Positions 34,201-46,845 are shown, counted from the first letter of the stretch. The stretch is DNA of 64,000 nucleotides from Liolophura sinensis (GCF_032854445.1 NC_088302.1:51056046-51120045); one strand, 5' to 3'. Translations and numbers: made by a program. Notes: generated from the letters alone by a model not told the origin.

Positions 34201-37200
34201 AGTGTTGAAAGTAGAATATTACATTTCTTTACCAGCCTTTTGGAAAAGTAAAGATATGATTATGTTGTTCATTAGATGGTCTACCCATGCGAGAAAAAAG
34301 CAATTCAGTATACTGCTAGAATAATATATACATATTGGCTAAAATAATCAGACCAGCTGCCCCCAAAATTGTAAGAAATAGGGTATGCCGTACTAAGTGT
34401 TAATCTGTGGTTGTTTCGTACATCATACAAGTAGAGTTTTTTTTGTTTTTTCACAAATATCTGTGTTTCAATACGCAGTCTGAAGCCCAGCAGAAATTAG
34501 AACAGATCAAGGAGTTCCGGGAGAGGATGAAAGCTGTAGCAGATGAGGCAAGAAGCAAGGAAGAACTGCACAAACAGCTGGTAAGATTGGACGCTTAGGA
34601 TTCGATTAAAGGTTATGAAGTCGTTTTCTTCAGCAGTGTGCCTCAGTAAAGTCAGTTACATACATGGTTGCTGAAATACACTCTTTGTACTTACATTCAT
34701 CTGCTAGTATCAAGATTTGGTTGAAAGAAGGGGAAAATAGCTGTCACAATTCTTCACAATTCAGGATAACTATTTGTAGCCTTTATACTATCATTGGAAA
34801 TTGCCTTGTTAGGATATCTGCTGACATTTATGTCTGCCATCTATGCTTTAAAAGAGAGTGTGTGGGAAATTCAAGGCATATTGCTGATGTAATTTTGCTG
34901 GCCAAGGAGGACAAGATAATGGAATGACTATATCCAGGGTCATTATGACCTCTGTGTGAGGACTGACCAGTACTTTCCTGTTTCAGCTGTCAGAATATGA
35001 GAGAATGACGAAAGACGTCAACAGATCAGCTTATACAAGAAAGATCATGGAAATATTGTCAAACATTAAGAAGCAGAAATCTGAAATTGAAAAGGTAGGT
35101 GAATTACAATATTTTGATATACCAATATGTGAAAGATGAAAGACAAACACGTGTCTCAATGAGATTGCAAGCGTGTTCATAATAAAAAAAACTGTAAAAC
35201 AATTTGGAAGGCATTGTAATGTAAGTTTGGAATAGAGATTTTAGCCTCTGTATGTCACATGATTTTCTCTTCAGGTACTAATTGACACAAAAGCAATACA
35301 AAAGGAGATTAATCAGCTATCGGGGAAACTGGATCGAACTTTCACCGTGACAGACGAACTCATCTTTAGGGTAAGGGTTATGAATATACAATGTATTCTT
35401 TAATAAATATTTGTTGCTTTCTGAGTGTAGCAGTTGCTCTCTGGGTGACCCGCTTTACATAAGTTTATAACACTGTCGAAGTGGTCCCTCCAAGAGCTCA
35501 TACAGTTTCCAAATCGCCTTTAATATCTCTCCCATTTGCTTATCTGGCAAGGTAAAGAAATTTTATGTGGAACATACTCATGCATGATATTGTCAAATTA
35601 GTATCCTAAAGATTGGCTTACAATTTTTTGTGATTTTGTGTTTGTTTTGTATGGGCTTAATACAGATAAATGCCTGGCAAATTGGGTTGAAAAATAACTT
35701 GCTTCTTTGAGGGAAATATATCTCATTATTATACATTAGTAGAAAGACAGGTTTTATTTTATTTATTTATTTGATTGGTGTTTTACGCCGTACTCAAGAA
35801 TATTTCACTTATACGACAGCGGCCAGCATTATGGTGGGTGAAAACCGGGCAGAGCCCAGGGAAACCCACGACCATCCGCAGGTTGCTGACAAGTTTTACG
35901 GTGTGCATCTGAAAACTTTGGTTAAACACACAACAGCAGTCTGAAATGGAACTGTTAAATTTCCAAAGATGTAATCAACTTTATGAAATTTGTTCTCTTC
36001 CTTCCCTAGGATGCGAAGAAGGATGAAGCTGTGAAGAAGGCATACAAGTGTTTGGCAGCATTACATGAGGTGATTTTTTCCTCTGGTTATTAAAGTAGAA
36101 AAAGAGTCTAAAGTGTCTATTCCTCGTCCCTTCTCAACAGGAGAGCTATGTGTAGTACTTGTACATTATAAATACATAAAAAGGTGGACTTTCAAATTAT
36201 TTTGAAAGGATCAAGCTGCTGTATTTCTTCACAAAGAGCACTTTCTCTACTGAAGATCAAAACTCAAGATTCACAACCCAGGTTTTGAATCGAAGTTTAG
36301 TCATTCCTCAGATTTGTTTTTGTACTTCCTTGGCTTGGAACTTGGTGGTTAATAGAGGAAATAGCTAAGCACTGGTTGGTCCTTTGTCTGGATTCTGTGA
36401 CGGGGTGGGAACCATTTCTGGTGTCTTAGACATGGCATTCAGCATGGTATGATGGAAATAATTTTGAAAGAAGCATTAAAACCCAAGCTGTCAAAGTGAA
36501 GACTAAAAGATCGTTATAATTGACCAATCAACAGCAGACAATAATTTGGAAGTGTAACCGTCAATCAACAGCAGACAGTAATTTGGAGGCGTGACCACCA
36601 ATCAGGCAATTGAAGGTGATTGTTCAAATCCATCTATTGCTGGCTAGGTAAGATGACATGCCACTAGGTCACTTCAAGCAGGCTTATACAGTTGGGCTGA
36701 CCTTACATCTTTTGATAGTGTAGAGTTAACCTAGTGATCTTTGTATGTGGTACAGCCAATTTTAACTCCATTCCATAACTGTAAACATGTTATATTTGTT
36801 AAATATATTCTGTCATTTGTCCTGAAGGGAAAGAAAGTCCTGTGTACTGAATGCAGTCTTCCACTTTGAATACATTAATGTTAGTTGGCATACTGTGAAT
36901 ATATATGGCATACTGTGACTGTGTATGGCATACTGTGACTATATGGCATACTGTGACTATATATGGCATACTGTGAATATATATGGCATACTGTGAATAT
37001 ATATATGGCATACTGTGACTATATATGGCATACTGTGAATATATGGCATACTGTGACTGTATATGGCATACTGTGACTATATGGCATACTGTGACTATAT
37101 ATGGCATACTGTGAATATATATGGCATACTGTGACTATACATGGCATACTGTGACTGTATATGGCATACTGTGACTATATGGCATACTGTGACTGTATAT

Positions 37201-38014
37201 GGCATACTGTGACTGTATATGGCATGCTGTGACTATATGGCATACTGTGACTATATATGGCATACTGTGACTATATATGGCATACTGTGACTATATGGCA
37301 TACTGTGACTATATGGCATACTGTGACTGTAAATGGCATACTGTGACTATATGGCATACTGTGCCTGTATATGGCATACTGTGACTGTATATGGACATGA
37401 TGTCTGTTTCAGAACTGTGACCTGCTGATTGACACTGTGGAGGAGACAGGAGGAATCATGAGGGAGATTCGAGAGCTGGAGGATCAGGTCTGTGTTGTCT
37501 GCTACTCCGCGTAATGATGAATGAAATCTGCTGCAAACTCTTAGATAATAGTACATGTACATTGCGCTGGGATAAATGCTACACACTGGACTAGAATGTG
37601 TTTTGGAGTTGGGGGGGGGGGGGGCGGGGTTGGGAGGATATACAAACTTTAGCCTGAGCAGTTATTTAAATTCATTAAAATTTTTATCGAGACGTGCTTT
37701 TAAAAAAAAATGTAGAGAAACATGAAACAGAATTAGCAAACTGAATGTTGACTAACCTCAGGATTTTTTCTCAACATGGATGTATATGAGCTCATTAAGT
37801 GTCACACAATAACTGAATAAAACTCTGTCAGAAGGTTACTCAGCTTCCAAATACAAAATTATAATATTGTAAGTCATTTCATTTTCAACCTTTGTAGATT
37901 GAGATAGAGGGCAAGAAGAAGATATTGGCCAATCTGGAGAAGATAACAGAGGATTTCCAACAGATGAAGAAAGAAAATATGACCTTGATGGCGAAATTAA
38001 AAGGAAGTTCCTAG
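28203..38014 (+). CDS. CCDC22: CCDC22 homologue, complete
   Basis: CCDC22 is a subunit of the COMMD/CCDC22/CCDC93 (CCC) part of the Commander complex, which recycles membrane proteins from endosomes. Fifteen exons: 28203-28394, 28732-28864, 29305-29435, 29907-29991, 30730-30899, 31862-32065, 32769-32828, 33247-33486, 33787-33903, 34479-34580, 34987-35094, 35275-35370, 36010-36069, 37413-37487, 37898-38014. Every phase agrees and the protein is 629 residues, against 627 in human. The N-terminal NN-CH (calponin-homology-like) domain covers about 1-110 ([49 protein letters not shown]). [11 protein letters not shown] at about 290 is diagnostic. A long coiled coil fills about 325-625, including [33 protein letters not shown] and LAALHENCDLL. 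Introns carry worn repeats and a minisatellite. Confidence 0.97.
30060..30330 (+). repeat. Dispersed repeat, likely non-autonomous element
   Basis: Contains GGTACTTGCTGCTGCCTCGC, GACTGGTTGGCTCATTGTCA, GACTGGGTGGGGTGTCTTGT and the tail ATGTTAAACCCAAAATCTTT. A diverged relative lies in another CCDC22 intron at about 36340-36440 (CACTGGTTGGTCCTTTGTC, TTTCTGGTGTCTTAGACAT). I recall similar text in other mollusc sequences but cannot name the family. Confidence 0.5.
31515..31690 (+). repeat. Dispersed unnamed repeat, copy 1
   Basis: Blocks TGCATTTTTAGTGGCAAATA, AATGTCACAAATTATTA, CAGTAGAATATTATCCCGTG and AAACCTCAAACGCC then AAATCAAGAG recur in the same order at 43215-43350 with about a quarter of bases changed. 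No coding content. It lies in the CCDC22 intron before exon 31862. Confidence 0.5.
33650..33755. mobile_element. Possible remnant of the MITE-like family
   Basis: The stretch GCATTGAAAGTGGTGCTTTT, then ATGTGTGGAAAAGTTCGAAG and GTTGACTGTAAAT, resembles the right end of copy A (GCACTGAAAGTTGTTCTTTC, ATATGTGAAAAGGTTGAAGA). The left end is not clear. In a CCDC22 intron. Confidence 0.35.
35755..35898 (-). mobile_element. SINE 3'-half fragment
   Basis: Minus-strand copy starting with the TTTATTTATTTATTTGATTG tail and reading GGTGTTTTACGCCGTACTCA to ACCATCCGCAGGTTGCTGAC, where it breaks off. The retained part is close to the young copies. The 5' truncation fits target-primed insertion. In the CCDC22 intron before exon 36010. 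Confidence 0.9.
36525..36620. repeat. Two-copy ~45-bp tandem duplication
   Basis: ACCAATCAACAGCAGACAAT and AATTTGGAAGTGTAACCGTC are repeated as CAATCAACAGCAGACAGTAA and TTTGGAGGCGTGACCACC. In a CCDC22 intron. Confidence 0.75.
36888..37395. repeat. ~20-bp minisatellite adjoining a CCDC22 acceptor
   Basis: About 26 copies of ATGGCATACTGTGACTATAT with TGTATAT, ATAT and ATATATAT variants. The array ends about 17 bp before the AG at 37411-37412 that precedes exon 37413-37487, so it occupies the branch-point region of that intron. Antisense open frames (His-Ser-Met-Pro-Tyr repeats) are by-products. Confidence 0.95.
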
Positions 38015-41000
38015 ACTTTTTCAGACACAGGAAATACTTGAATATTGCATGGTGCTAATTATGAAGTCATGGTGAGCTGGTACCTTTTTCAGACTGGTAC
38101 ACTTATTGATCTGCTATAATTGGAATGTTAGCTCAACATTTGCCCCCAACACAGTCTTCAACAGCTTTTTATTATGCTGCAGTGCTTGTGAACTATTTTG
38201 CTTTACGAGAAGAACAATACAGAAACATTGAGGTCTTACAGAAAAGAACAAAGAGTGCACTGCTTGCATTGACTTCTTGTGACAGCAATATTTCCCATCA
38301 CATATTCACTTCCATGCTGTGTGTTTGATAACCGATGGTTTCAAATCAGATTTGTCAGAATGAAACATTAATACATGCTGTTTTTCACTAGTCTTCACAT
38401 AATTGATGTTTTCTGTAATACCATTGACATCTCTGCGCTTCCAGGTTCTGTTACATGTATAGTTGTTATTGTATTTTACCTAAATTTTGGTATGTAAAAG
38501 TGATACATTTGACTCTAGTTCTTCTGATGAAAGATTAATCAAGCTTCATGTGAAAATCTGGAGGTTGCGGACCTTAAAGTATTCCACCGATAACATGAAG
38601 TCGATCATTGGGATGCAGGAGATAGCCAATCACATGTCCTCAAAACCGCAGCCAGCTATCTTAACAAATTGATTGGATGTTGCAACTTGCATTCATTGTA
38701 CAATCAAAGGCATTAAAAAACTGATAAAACTCTAGCTTCTTTAACACATTTCTCCATGTTCTGTTGTCCACAGCGCAGATGTTGAATTTTCCAGAAGTAA
38801 CATGCTGAATTTGACTTTCGCACATCGTTGCTAGTGTTGCGCTGTTTTATTATGAAGTCTTTAGTATCATCATAAGATTTTTCACCAATCTTGGTGTTTT
38901 GATTTGTCAGGTGATGAACCAATACAATTTACAAACTGTTACATTGTTTACATTAATGCCTGCAGTTTCCTGAAGAGAAGGCTGTGCATGTGCAATAATT
39001 GATGACGGGTGAAAATGGAGTAAAACACATTACATACACCTGTACAGCCAGGTTTTCCTCGAACTCCTCGTGTGGTCTGGTACCATCAAACTAAATATGT
39101 CTACAGCAATAGAGGAATAATTCAAAACTCTTCCATATATTATGAATAACAGTACTTTTGATTTCTAATAGTGCACGGTTTCCTGGTAATAAATGTTCCA
39201 GTACAAGCCAGGATATAATTCCTCTACATCCATGCTTGTAGTGTGCCACTAGCCAGCTAATGCTTTCCCATATGCGCTTAATGAATGCTAGTGGACTGGT
39301 TGTCAAAAACACCTTCAACAACTGAAGTTGTTACTTAATAATGTAAATGTTGTACTATAAATTACTCATAATGTTCATATGATCATTTGTTTATTGTTAA
39401 GAACATTTGTGTATACAATATATCAAAACATTTTCTTGTGTATTTTGGTTTGTTTATGATAGCTCAGTCACTTCATATTCTCCCATACCTATGCCTTTGT
39501 TTATTGATGAACCACTCAAATCATGTACGTAACCAAATTCTTCAGTATTATATTTATTCTTATACGCATGCTTGTCGGTGCTGAATGGTCAGAATTGAAA
39601 ACTGGGCATTAAATCCATGTGAAGAGTAAAGTGTAATTGAAAATAGCATAAGAGACAAATTATTATATACATGTATGTACCGTGGTACATGTTACTGGTC
39701 ATTTGTAACGTTTTCCCCTCTCCTGCCAATAAACTGGTCAAGCCGACTCATTTGTTACAACCCAAAGATAAATGTGTGAGTCATGTAACTAGGTGTAAAT
39801 GTCCATGGAATCTTTTTAGTTTATTCCAGTAATAGATTTACACATAAAGATTCCTCTTTATGAAAACAAAGGTTGTGTTGAAATATGTATTTGCATTATT
39901 GCAGATGTGAAACAGACAAACATGAGGTGTGACATATTGTTACAGCTTGTGACATTGTTCTCTGATACAATTCATCACACCATGCTCACAGATGCATTTG
40001 TTATACATGTACATGTATAATGTCCACAAAAGTATTTTGTGACGTGTGCACAGATGCATTCTTGATACATGTATAATGTCCACAAAAGTATTTTGTGACA
40101 TGTTTACAGATGTATTTGTGATACATGTATCAAGTGTGTAGGCTACTATATTATTATATGTTTTTTATATATCTAACTACAATGTGTAACATGTTTAAAA
40201 AATACAATTTGTCAGATACATTTGCAGAGGAACATAGTAAAATGCTTTGTTCACTGGCACATTGTGTGATATTGTTGTTAGACACATTGTATAACACTGT
40301 ACTATTATATACCTTGTGTATCATATTGTTCATATAGACCACACATGTATACATAAATTTTCAAAGTAGCATTATGATACACATCTATCTTCCGTTTCTG
40401 TTAATTTCATCTTTTATCCGTATGGATTGTGGACGAGGAATATCCAGCTTTCCTTGCGTTATTTTATGTGTATCTTTCAGCCCTATATGTTATAAGAGAC
40501 ATCAGATCAGATTTTCTGTGGTTCTGTGGGACGCTTGGGTAATATATTCCACTGCCACAGTTCAGAGTGGACGATGCGCCGAAGCTTGGTTTCATTCTAG
40601 ATGATAACTTTCTAGATAAGTAAACCTGTGTTGTTATCTTATGACAGTTAAGTGTTGAGCGATACATATGGAATAATTAGTATAAGGTGCATGGCTATTG
40701 CTTATTTAGAAGTAAGCTTTGTAATAAATACAGAAATTCTAAGCGGTTTTCCCAGTACTTTCTGACATTTGGCCACGTGAGAAATGTGGTTGACCAAGCT
40801 GTTAGGGACAGAATACAGACTCAGCATATACGTTAGCCTGTTCATGTATACATCATGGGTACAGCTCAATAAAAACTCTGCCACTATTCTCCTTTTCCTT
40901 TTTCCGTCATTATCATATAATATAAACTTTGAAGTTACAAACCGTGCCTTTACTACCTCACATAGTTTTTCCCCTGTACACTGTCCGGTTTCCTTCCATC

Positions 41001-41629
41001 ATAATACTGGCCACCGTGGTATAAGCGAAATAGCCTTGAGCACAGCATAAAAGCACCAATCAAATAAATAATAATCTTAAGAGAATATACCAGATAATAC
41101 TGGTCACAGACAAGGAGTAGTTTTGTGAAATCGGATTATTTCATCACTCTGGCCCTAATATCACCCACGCGGAACAGGTAAGACATTGTCTCAAACTGCT
41201 GTATACACTGTACATACTAGAAAAGAATCAGAGCCTACACATTTGCGTACATCGAGCCCCGCCCAGTGCTGTCTGTGGAAGTGACAAAGTCAAAGGCACC
41301 GACAAGCTACCCGTGTAGGCTGCTATATACATGTATTATGTTTCGGGAGGCGCATCCTTGGATTTTAAGCCTGTGGTAGCAGAGTTAATTAACTTTCGCC
41401 ATCAGTCATTGGAAGTCCGAAAGAGACCTGCGTTAGATTTTCTGAAAATTTATGGTACCAGCACGTCTGGTAGGGTATCATTTTATACATTTACATCGGA
41501 CATTTGTGAGGTTGGCATTTTCAGAGAGATTATTTTGGGATATACGGGATAAAGTTAAGAAAATTGATTGTTTACAGCATTTTTTGATTTTTCCTTACAA
41601 TCTGCAGTATAACCTTTTTAACCGTTAAA
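38015..41629. other. CCDC22 3' flank and intergenic sequence
   Basis: No gene seen. AATAAA occurs at about 39188 and 39727 and may end the CCDC22 transcript. A ~67-bp block with ATGTATAATGTCCACAAAAG and TATTTTGTGAC repeats about three times at 39990-40135. A worn SINE 3' end (TCCTTCCATCATAATACTGG, CAATCAAATAAATAA) lies at about 40970-41070. Confidence 0.6.
40970..41070 (+). mobile_element. SINE 3'-end remnant
   Basis: Matches the SINE 3' third (GTCCGGTTTCCTTCCATCAT, TGGTATAAGCGAAATAGCC, CACCAATCAAATAAATAA) with many substitutions. The head is absent. Confidence 0.7.
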
Positions 41630-41631
41630 CT

Positions 41632-41902
41632 TCGTAGGTTCAGTCGGTTAGGGCGCTAGCGCAGCGTAATGACCCAGGAGTCTGTCACCAATGCGGTCGC
41701 TGTGAGTTCAAGTCCAACTCATGCTGGCTTCCTCTCCAGCCGTAAGTGGGAAGGTCTGCCATCAACCTGCGGATGGTCGTGGGTTTCCCCCGGGCTGTGC
41801 CCGGTTTCCACCCACCATAATGCTGGCCGCCGTCGTATAAGTGAAATATTCTTGAGGACGGCGTAAAACACCAATCAAATAAATAAATAAATCGTAGGTT
41901 CA
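41632..41902 (+). mobile_element. Near full-length SINE with target-site duplication
   Basis: Body 41643-41891, from GTCGGTTAGGGCGCTAGCGC to GGCGTAAAACACCAATCAAA plus the AAATA tail. Flanked by a perfect 11-bp duplication TCGTAGGTTCA (41632-41642 and 41892-41902). The first ~12 bases of the consensus head are missing, so this is a slightly 5'-truncated insertion. Recent. Confidence 0.95.
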
Positions 41903-42214
41903 AATTCACCGTTTGTTGGCTAGGGTGCGGTCACTTGTCAAGAGGTTTCCATGGTAACGGGACAAGTAATAACTTCTTTTTGTCCTTTTTTTAAACTAAG
42001 TTACCTGTTTCAATAATCTATAGAGGTAAAAAAAATCCCTGGACAACAAGGCTAAACTTAAATTTATGGTTCTGACGAATGTAACACAATTTTATGCTGT
42101 GACAGACTGTAAGAAAGACAAAACGGATGTCACCAAATACAGTTCTGCACTCAGATCCATGCATATGGCCTCTGTATTTGCCACTGTGAAATTACATTTC
42201 AATGTAAAACAGGG

Positions 42215-42585
42215 GGGCGAAATGGAGCCCAGTTAGGAAGGTGCGCGTTTAATCGTGGCGTGAGAGTTCGATCCTGACCGTGGAAGTGAAATGTACTGAT
42301 TCTCCCGGGCCCTCGTTGTTCATGGAGACTTGGCTACAGCGGTCGACGATGCTTACGTGGCCGTTTCCGAAGTCTTTCTTCGAAGACCATGCACTTTTTG
42401 TCTTTCACCATGCAATATGGTATGCAAATTTGTGCATTAGACGTGGGAAAGTTGGCCAGTTACTTGCCAAAGGTCGCCAGTTGCTTTAACTCGGGCAGTT
42501 CGATTTCTTCCACCCATCATCGAGCACCATCGTCAAAAAAATCTTGAGTATGATGTTAAACAATCAATCAATCAATCATTCAAAC
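42215..42585 (+). mobile_element. Second SINE-like family, degenerate
   Basis: Has a tRNA-like B-box stretch (GAGAGTTCGATCCTGACCG), a TTCTTCCACCCATCATCGAG block and the tail ATCTTGAGTATGATGTTAAA then CAATCAATCAATCAATC. The 3' end parallels the main SINE but the head and tail differ. No duplication found. Confidence 0.45.
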
Positions 42586-43214
42586 AGAATGAGATTATGC
42601 ATAAATAAGTTGTAGAGAGACCTATATACTAGTAAACAGTAGTTAAATTAAATTATACCTCAGTTTCGGTGATATGTATGACGATCAAATAGTTGACGAC
42701 AGTATTGATTTTTAATTGGACTAGTCAAGAAAGCTGTTAGTGGAATCCCTCTCCGATGTGGTATATAAGGATTATAGATGCTTTATTTTCACATTGAGTA
42801 AAAACATATAATATATATAATGTTGCATATTCACCGTGATTTTTTTTTTTTTTTTTTAACTTTCCAGCAATTCAGAACAAATAATGGTTATGTCTTCGTC
42901 GGTGCCTGGTCAGTGACATACGTCAGGGGTCATTCTTCAATTTTGCGACATATAGCCTGAGTCCTGCAACCTCTTCCGTATTGGCAAGAACTGACCGCAC
43001 GACAGGAGTTGCGGGCCCTGTCCAGCAACGCGAAGACCCTTTCCCGATGGGAATTCCTGTTGATGAGGAAATGTCCAAGGCTTTAGTATAGGGCCTAAGC
43101 ACATTTACAGTGTGTAGTTATATAGGTTCCATGTTTTTGACGTACTCATTTTTTCATACAGGATATACGGATAGCGACGCTACATATATACCTATATTTC
43201 TAAGCGTATGTGGT

Positions 43215-43350
43215 AATTGACATACAATTTAGCTCCAAAAATTGCAGTTTTAGAAGCAAATAAACGTCATAATAATTATAAACCTTCCCAGTAGAGGATA
43301 TCATCGTACCCTCCAAACAACCTCAAATCACCCGGAGATCAAGAGGATTC
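43215..43350 (+). repeat. Dispersed unnamed repeat, copy 2
   Basis: Partner of 31515-31690: TGCAGTTTTAGAAGCAAATA, AACGTCATAATAATTATA, CAGTAGAGGATATCATCGTA and AACCTCAAATCACCCGGAGA in the same order. Family unknown. Confidence 0.5.
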
Positions 43351-43899
43351 TCAAAATCAGGCAATATGTGCCATTTATTCCTCATGAGCCCAAATTTTGA
43401 TCATTTAACGTACAGCATCCATGACTTGAAGAACCGTCCAAAAGCATGCAAGATACAAATTGCTAGGCATAAACAATGCATATTTATTGCACAAACATTT
43501 TCATCTCAGTGTCGATTTTCTCTTTGCATTCGAAACCAACATGCAACCTGTTTATCCACTCACCTGTAGTGAATCGTGCAAGCGTACACTTGGAAGCCTG
43601 GAGTACAAATTGCCTCAGGCGAAGACACCAAAAGTGAGTTCACGACTTCCCAGTTATTCACATTGTCGTAGAAACAGATCGCTAGCGCCTATATCAAACA
43701 TAAAAAGTGAGGAAAGAAAAAATAACAACAACAAAATGATCATACACCTATAAGAACTCTATAGTAAACCAACCTCAAATTCAGAGTCCTCGACATGCTT
43801 ATCTAGCACCTCACACAGCAGCAAATCAGCGTCGTTTCTGTATCACTTAACAGATGTAAACACATGTATATGTAGTCCTCACGCTTTACTTTTTCGTGC

Positions 43900-44098
43900 G
43901 GCACAATGACTCCAGACTCTTTCACCAACTAATGCGATCGCTGTGAGTTCAAGACCAGCTCATGTCGGCTTGCTCTCCGGTCTCCGTGATCTGCGTTCTG
44001 CTAGCAACAGTCACGTGGGCGTGGGTTACCCGGGTGGCTGCCGTCGTACAAGTGAAATATTCTTGAGTGCAACGTAAAACATCAATCAAATAAATGTA
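43900..44098 (+). mobile_element. Degenerate SINE copy
   Basis: Starts near the middle of the tRNA-like head (CACAATGACTCCAGACTCTT), keeps the B box GTGAGTTCAAGACCAGCTCA and ends TTCTTGAGTGCAACGTAAAA then CATCAATCAAATAAATG. The body has a deletion compared with the copy at 41643. Confidence 0.8.
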
Positions 44099-44099
44099 T

Positions 44100-45859
44100 C
44101 AGCCCTTCGCCTCGCCATGAAACTTGATCTTCACATGGATATAACATTTGACAAAACCACATGATGCCATGGTTTTCAATTGTGAGGTCGCCACGATATG
44201 CAATACTGCCGATGTGGCGATAAGCCATAATCATTCATTCATTCATTTCTGAGGACTCAGAGGGGCTACTCTTCCACCAAATTAAGGAGATTTACTAAGG
44301 AAATATAACAGGCTATATACACCTTTAGCCACCTCTTAAATGCTTTATGCGTGTGGCGTACTTCGGTTATCCATATCACCATATACATTTTGCAAAAATA
44401 AATTCTACGAATATATAAGCCTACGTATAGCTTCTAAATATATATGACCAGATTTAGAACACACTACGGCCGCGAAAGCATTGCGCAACTGTTGCTGTAT
44501 ATCCTGTTGTATTTACTCCTTCGGGCGGCCCTGGTATAGGATTTGAACCAACTACCTTTCGAACCGTACGGCTTAATACCTGTACATAACCTGTAAGCTA
44601 TATGCGCACGTGTGCTTAGAAGTGGGATTAATCTGTGTTGTGCGCCTCCCATGGATGTGTAAAGGTCATTGGGTATAGGGTCAGCAAGTTCATTTTCTGA
44701 GTCAAAAACCCGCTTGAAAGACAAAGCAGTGGTCACGTATCTGGACAAATCCATTTTTACAAACACTGTTGTGTAGTTTTCGCTGACAATCCTACAATCA
44801 CACGACGCCTTGACTTCGTGGTTAATTAGAAGGTATCTGTGTTTGTTACGTGGGGTTACCTACACCATGTAGCCAGAACCGCGGTTTATACATCTATATA
44901 CTTGTATCCTATACAATTAGTGCAGGCAGAGTATGTATGGTTAATCAAAAGACTACACCAGCATATCACAATGTATGGATAATAATACGCTGGTGTCTTG
45001 CATGAAGTACACATACGATGCTTAATTCGCTGGTGTTTTTCATCAATATACTTTGATGAGTCTTCCGCACGCTAAAATACTATAGTAACAAGTACATGTA
45101 CATGTAAGTGCCTGCCTATATACAATGCCTCTGTATCGTCAGCTTTCAGACTTGAAACGACAAATCTGGTGTACATAACGCTATAATAAGCGTTGTGGAA
45201 GCCTTGCCGCATGCAACAATACATATCTTGTCTGCGCAGCGGGAGTAATACAGTTACTATGTCAAAGTCATAAACAGTATAGGCTAAACGAGCCAATTGA
45301 ACTGAAACTTACAATGTGCAATTTGTCACGTTGACGTTACATATATAAATCTACCAAGCTTCAATTCAACGTGAAACGGATCGTTTTGAAACAAAAACAA
45401 AAAAAAAAGGCCCGAAAACAGAACAAGAGAAAAGTGGCCAAAATGTTGTGGAATAGGACCGATACTCCAGTTGATATGTAACTCGTCATTTTGATGTCAT
45501 GTGACAAGTTTCAATTCATTTTTTTCGTATCGATAAAAAGAGACACAAGAGGATAAAAAGAGACACAAGAGGACAAAAACTGTTAAAAAATTTTACGAAA
45601 CAACTTTGAACTCGAAGTTGATCCTTATTTTGCCAGGCATTGTAAAGTCACGTATATGTGCCATGTTTCAACTCATAACGAAGATCCGTCATGCCCCAAC
45701 CATATAGGCTTACTTTTAATACGTATTTACTGCTTTAGGAACCGGTGACCTGAGATTAAACACCTGGAATTACCTGCTAGAGATGGCCTCATTCACATCA
45801 CACACTCTATTATGTAACTGGCTGACCACAACATGTTAATCCACACTCCCATAATTAAG
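44100..45859. other. Gene-free AT-rich interval
   Basis: No gene or named repeat could be supported. A minus-strand stretch around 44515-44600 has a B-box-like GGTTCAAATCC but does not fold convincingly as a tRNA. A G-rich run begins at about 45861. Confidence 0.5.
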
Positions 45860-45949
45860 AGCGGGGGGTGGGGGGGGTGGGGGTGGGGGGCCCAGAAAGA
45901 GAGGAAACCAACAAATTCAACCAGCCACAGCCAGGACTTTACAACCAGC

Positions 45950-46745
45950 CACAACCAGGACTTTACTGGCAGGACCTAGCTAAGAGATACCATAAACCCG
46001 TTCTCAGAGATACCAAATATACCTTCAGCTCCTATAGAGCCTACCAATTAAATTCTGCCGATACTTCACTAGATAAATCAAATATCCGCCTTTAAAGTCT
46101 ACTAGACACTGGAGTCACGATACTCTACCAGATGTATTATCAACTCTTCCTCAGGGCCTATACCACACACTTGATGGGACGTTACTCCATTATATATACC
46201 ATAAATCCTTCTTCAGATCCTACCAGACACTGGAGCCGATACCCTACCAGATATACTATAAATCCTTCTTCAAAATCTACCAGGCACTGGAGTCAATACT
46301 CAACCAGATATACCATCTTCCTTCTTCAGAGCCTACCAGACAGTGGCACCGATAATCTACCAGATATAACAGTCCTTCTTTAGAGTCTATACCAGACAGT
46401 GGTGTCGATACACTACCAGGTATACCATAAACTTTCCTGTAGCCTACCAGACACTGGAGACGATAGGCTTACTCTACCAGATATACCATAAATCCGTCAT
46501 CAGAGCCTACGACTGGGGTTGATACTGCACCAGATATACCATAAAGCATTTCTCAGTCTACCAGATATACCATTCTATGGAGCCTGTAAATTGGGGTCGA
46601 TACTTCACCAGATATACCATATATCCGCCTTTCGAGTCTGCTACACACTGGAGTGCCGATACTCTGTCAGTTAGATCATAAATCCAACCTTTACCATCTA
46701 CCACATACTATTGTCGATATTTTTGTAGACACACTATAAACCTTG
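45950..46745. repeat. Degenerate ~58-bp minisatellite
   Basis: About 13 imperfect units with CCAGATATACCATAAATCCT, TCTTCAGAGCCTACCAGACA and CTGGAGTCGATACTCTA in order. Unit length and sequence vary, so it is older than the arrays at 51 and 57 kb. It lies just downstream of the chitin-binding gene on that gene's strand. Confidence 0.85.
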
Positions 46746-46845
46746 ACAATCCTTAATGCCGGACAATCTGTAATTTACACATTTATGGACCTATGAGAAT
46801 CCAAAGAGAATAGTCCACGAGAACGATTTTGTTTGTCAGTAACAA

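Noticed and set aside
36799-37107. Antisense His-Ser-Met-Pro-Tyr repeat frame
   Set aside because: It is the translation of the 20-bp minisatellite in a CCDC22 intron.
44515-44610. Possible tRNA gene on the minus strand (GGTTCAAATCC)
   Set aside because: The B box is good, but the A box spacing and arm pairing are not convincing; a SINE head or chance match is as likely.
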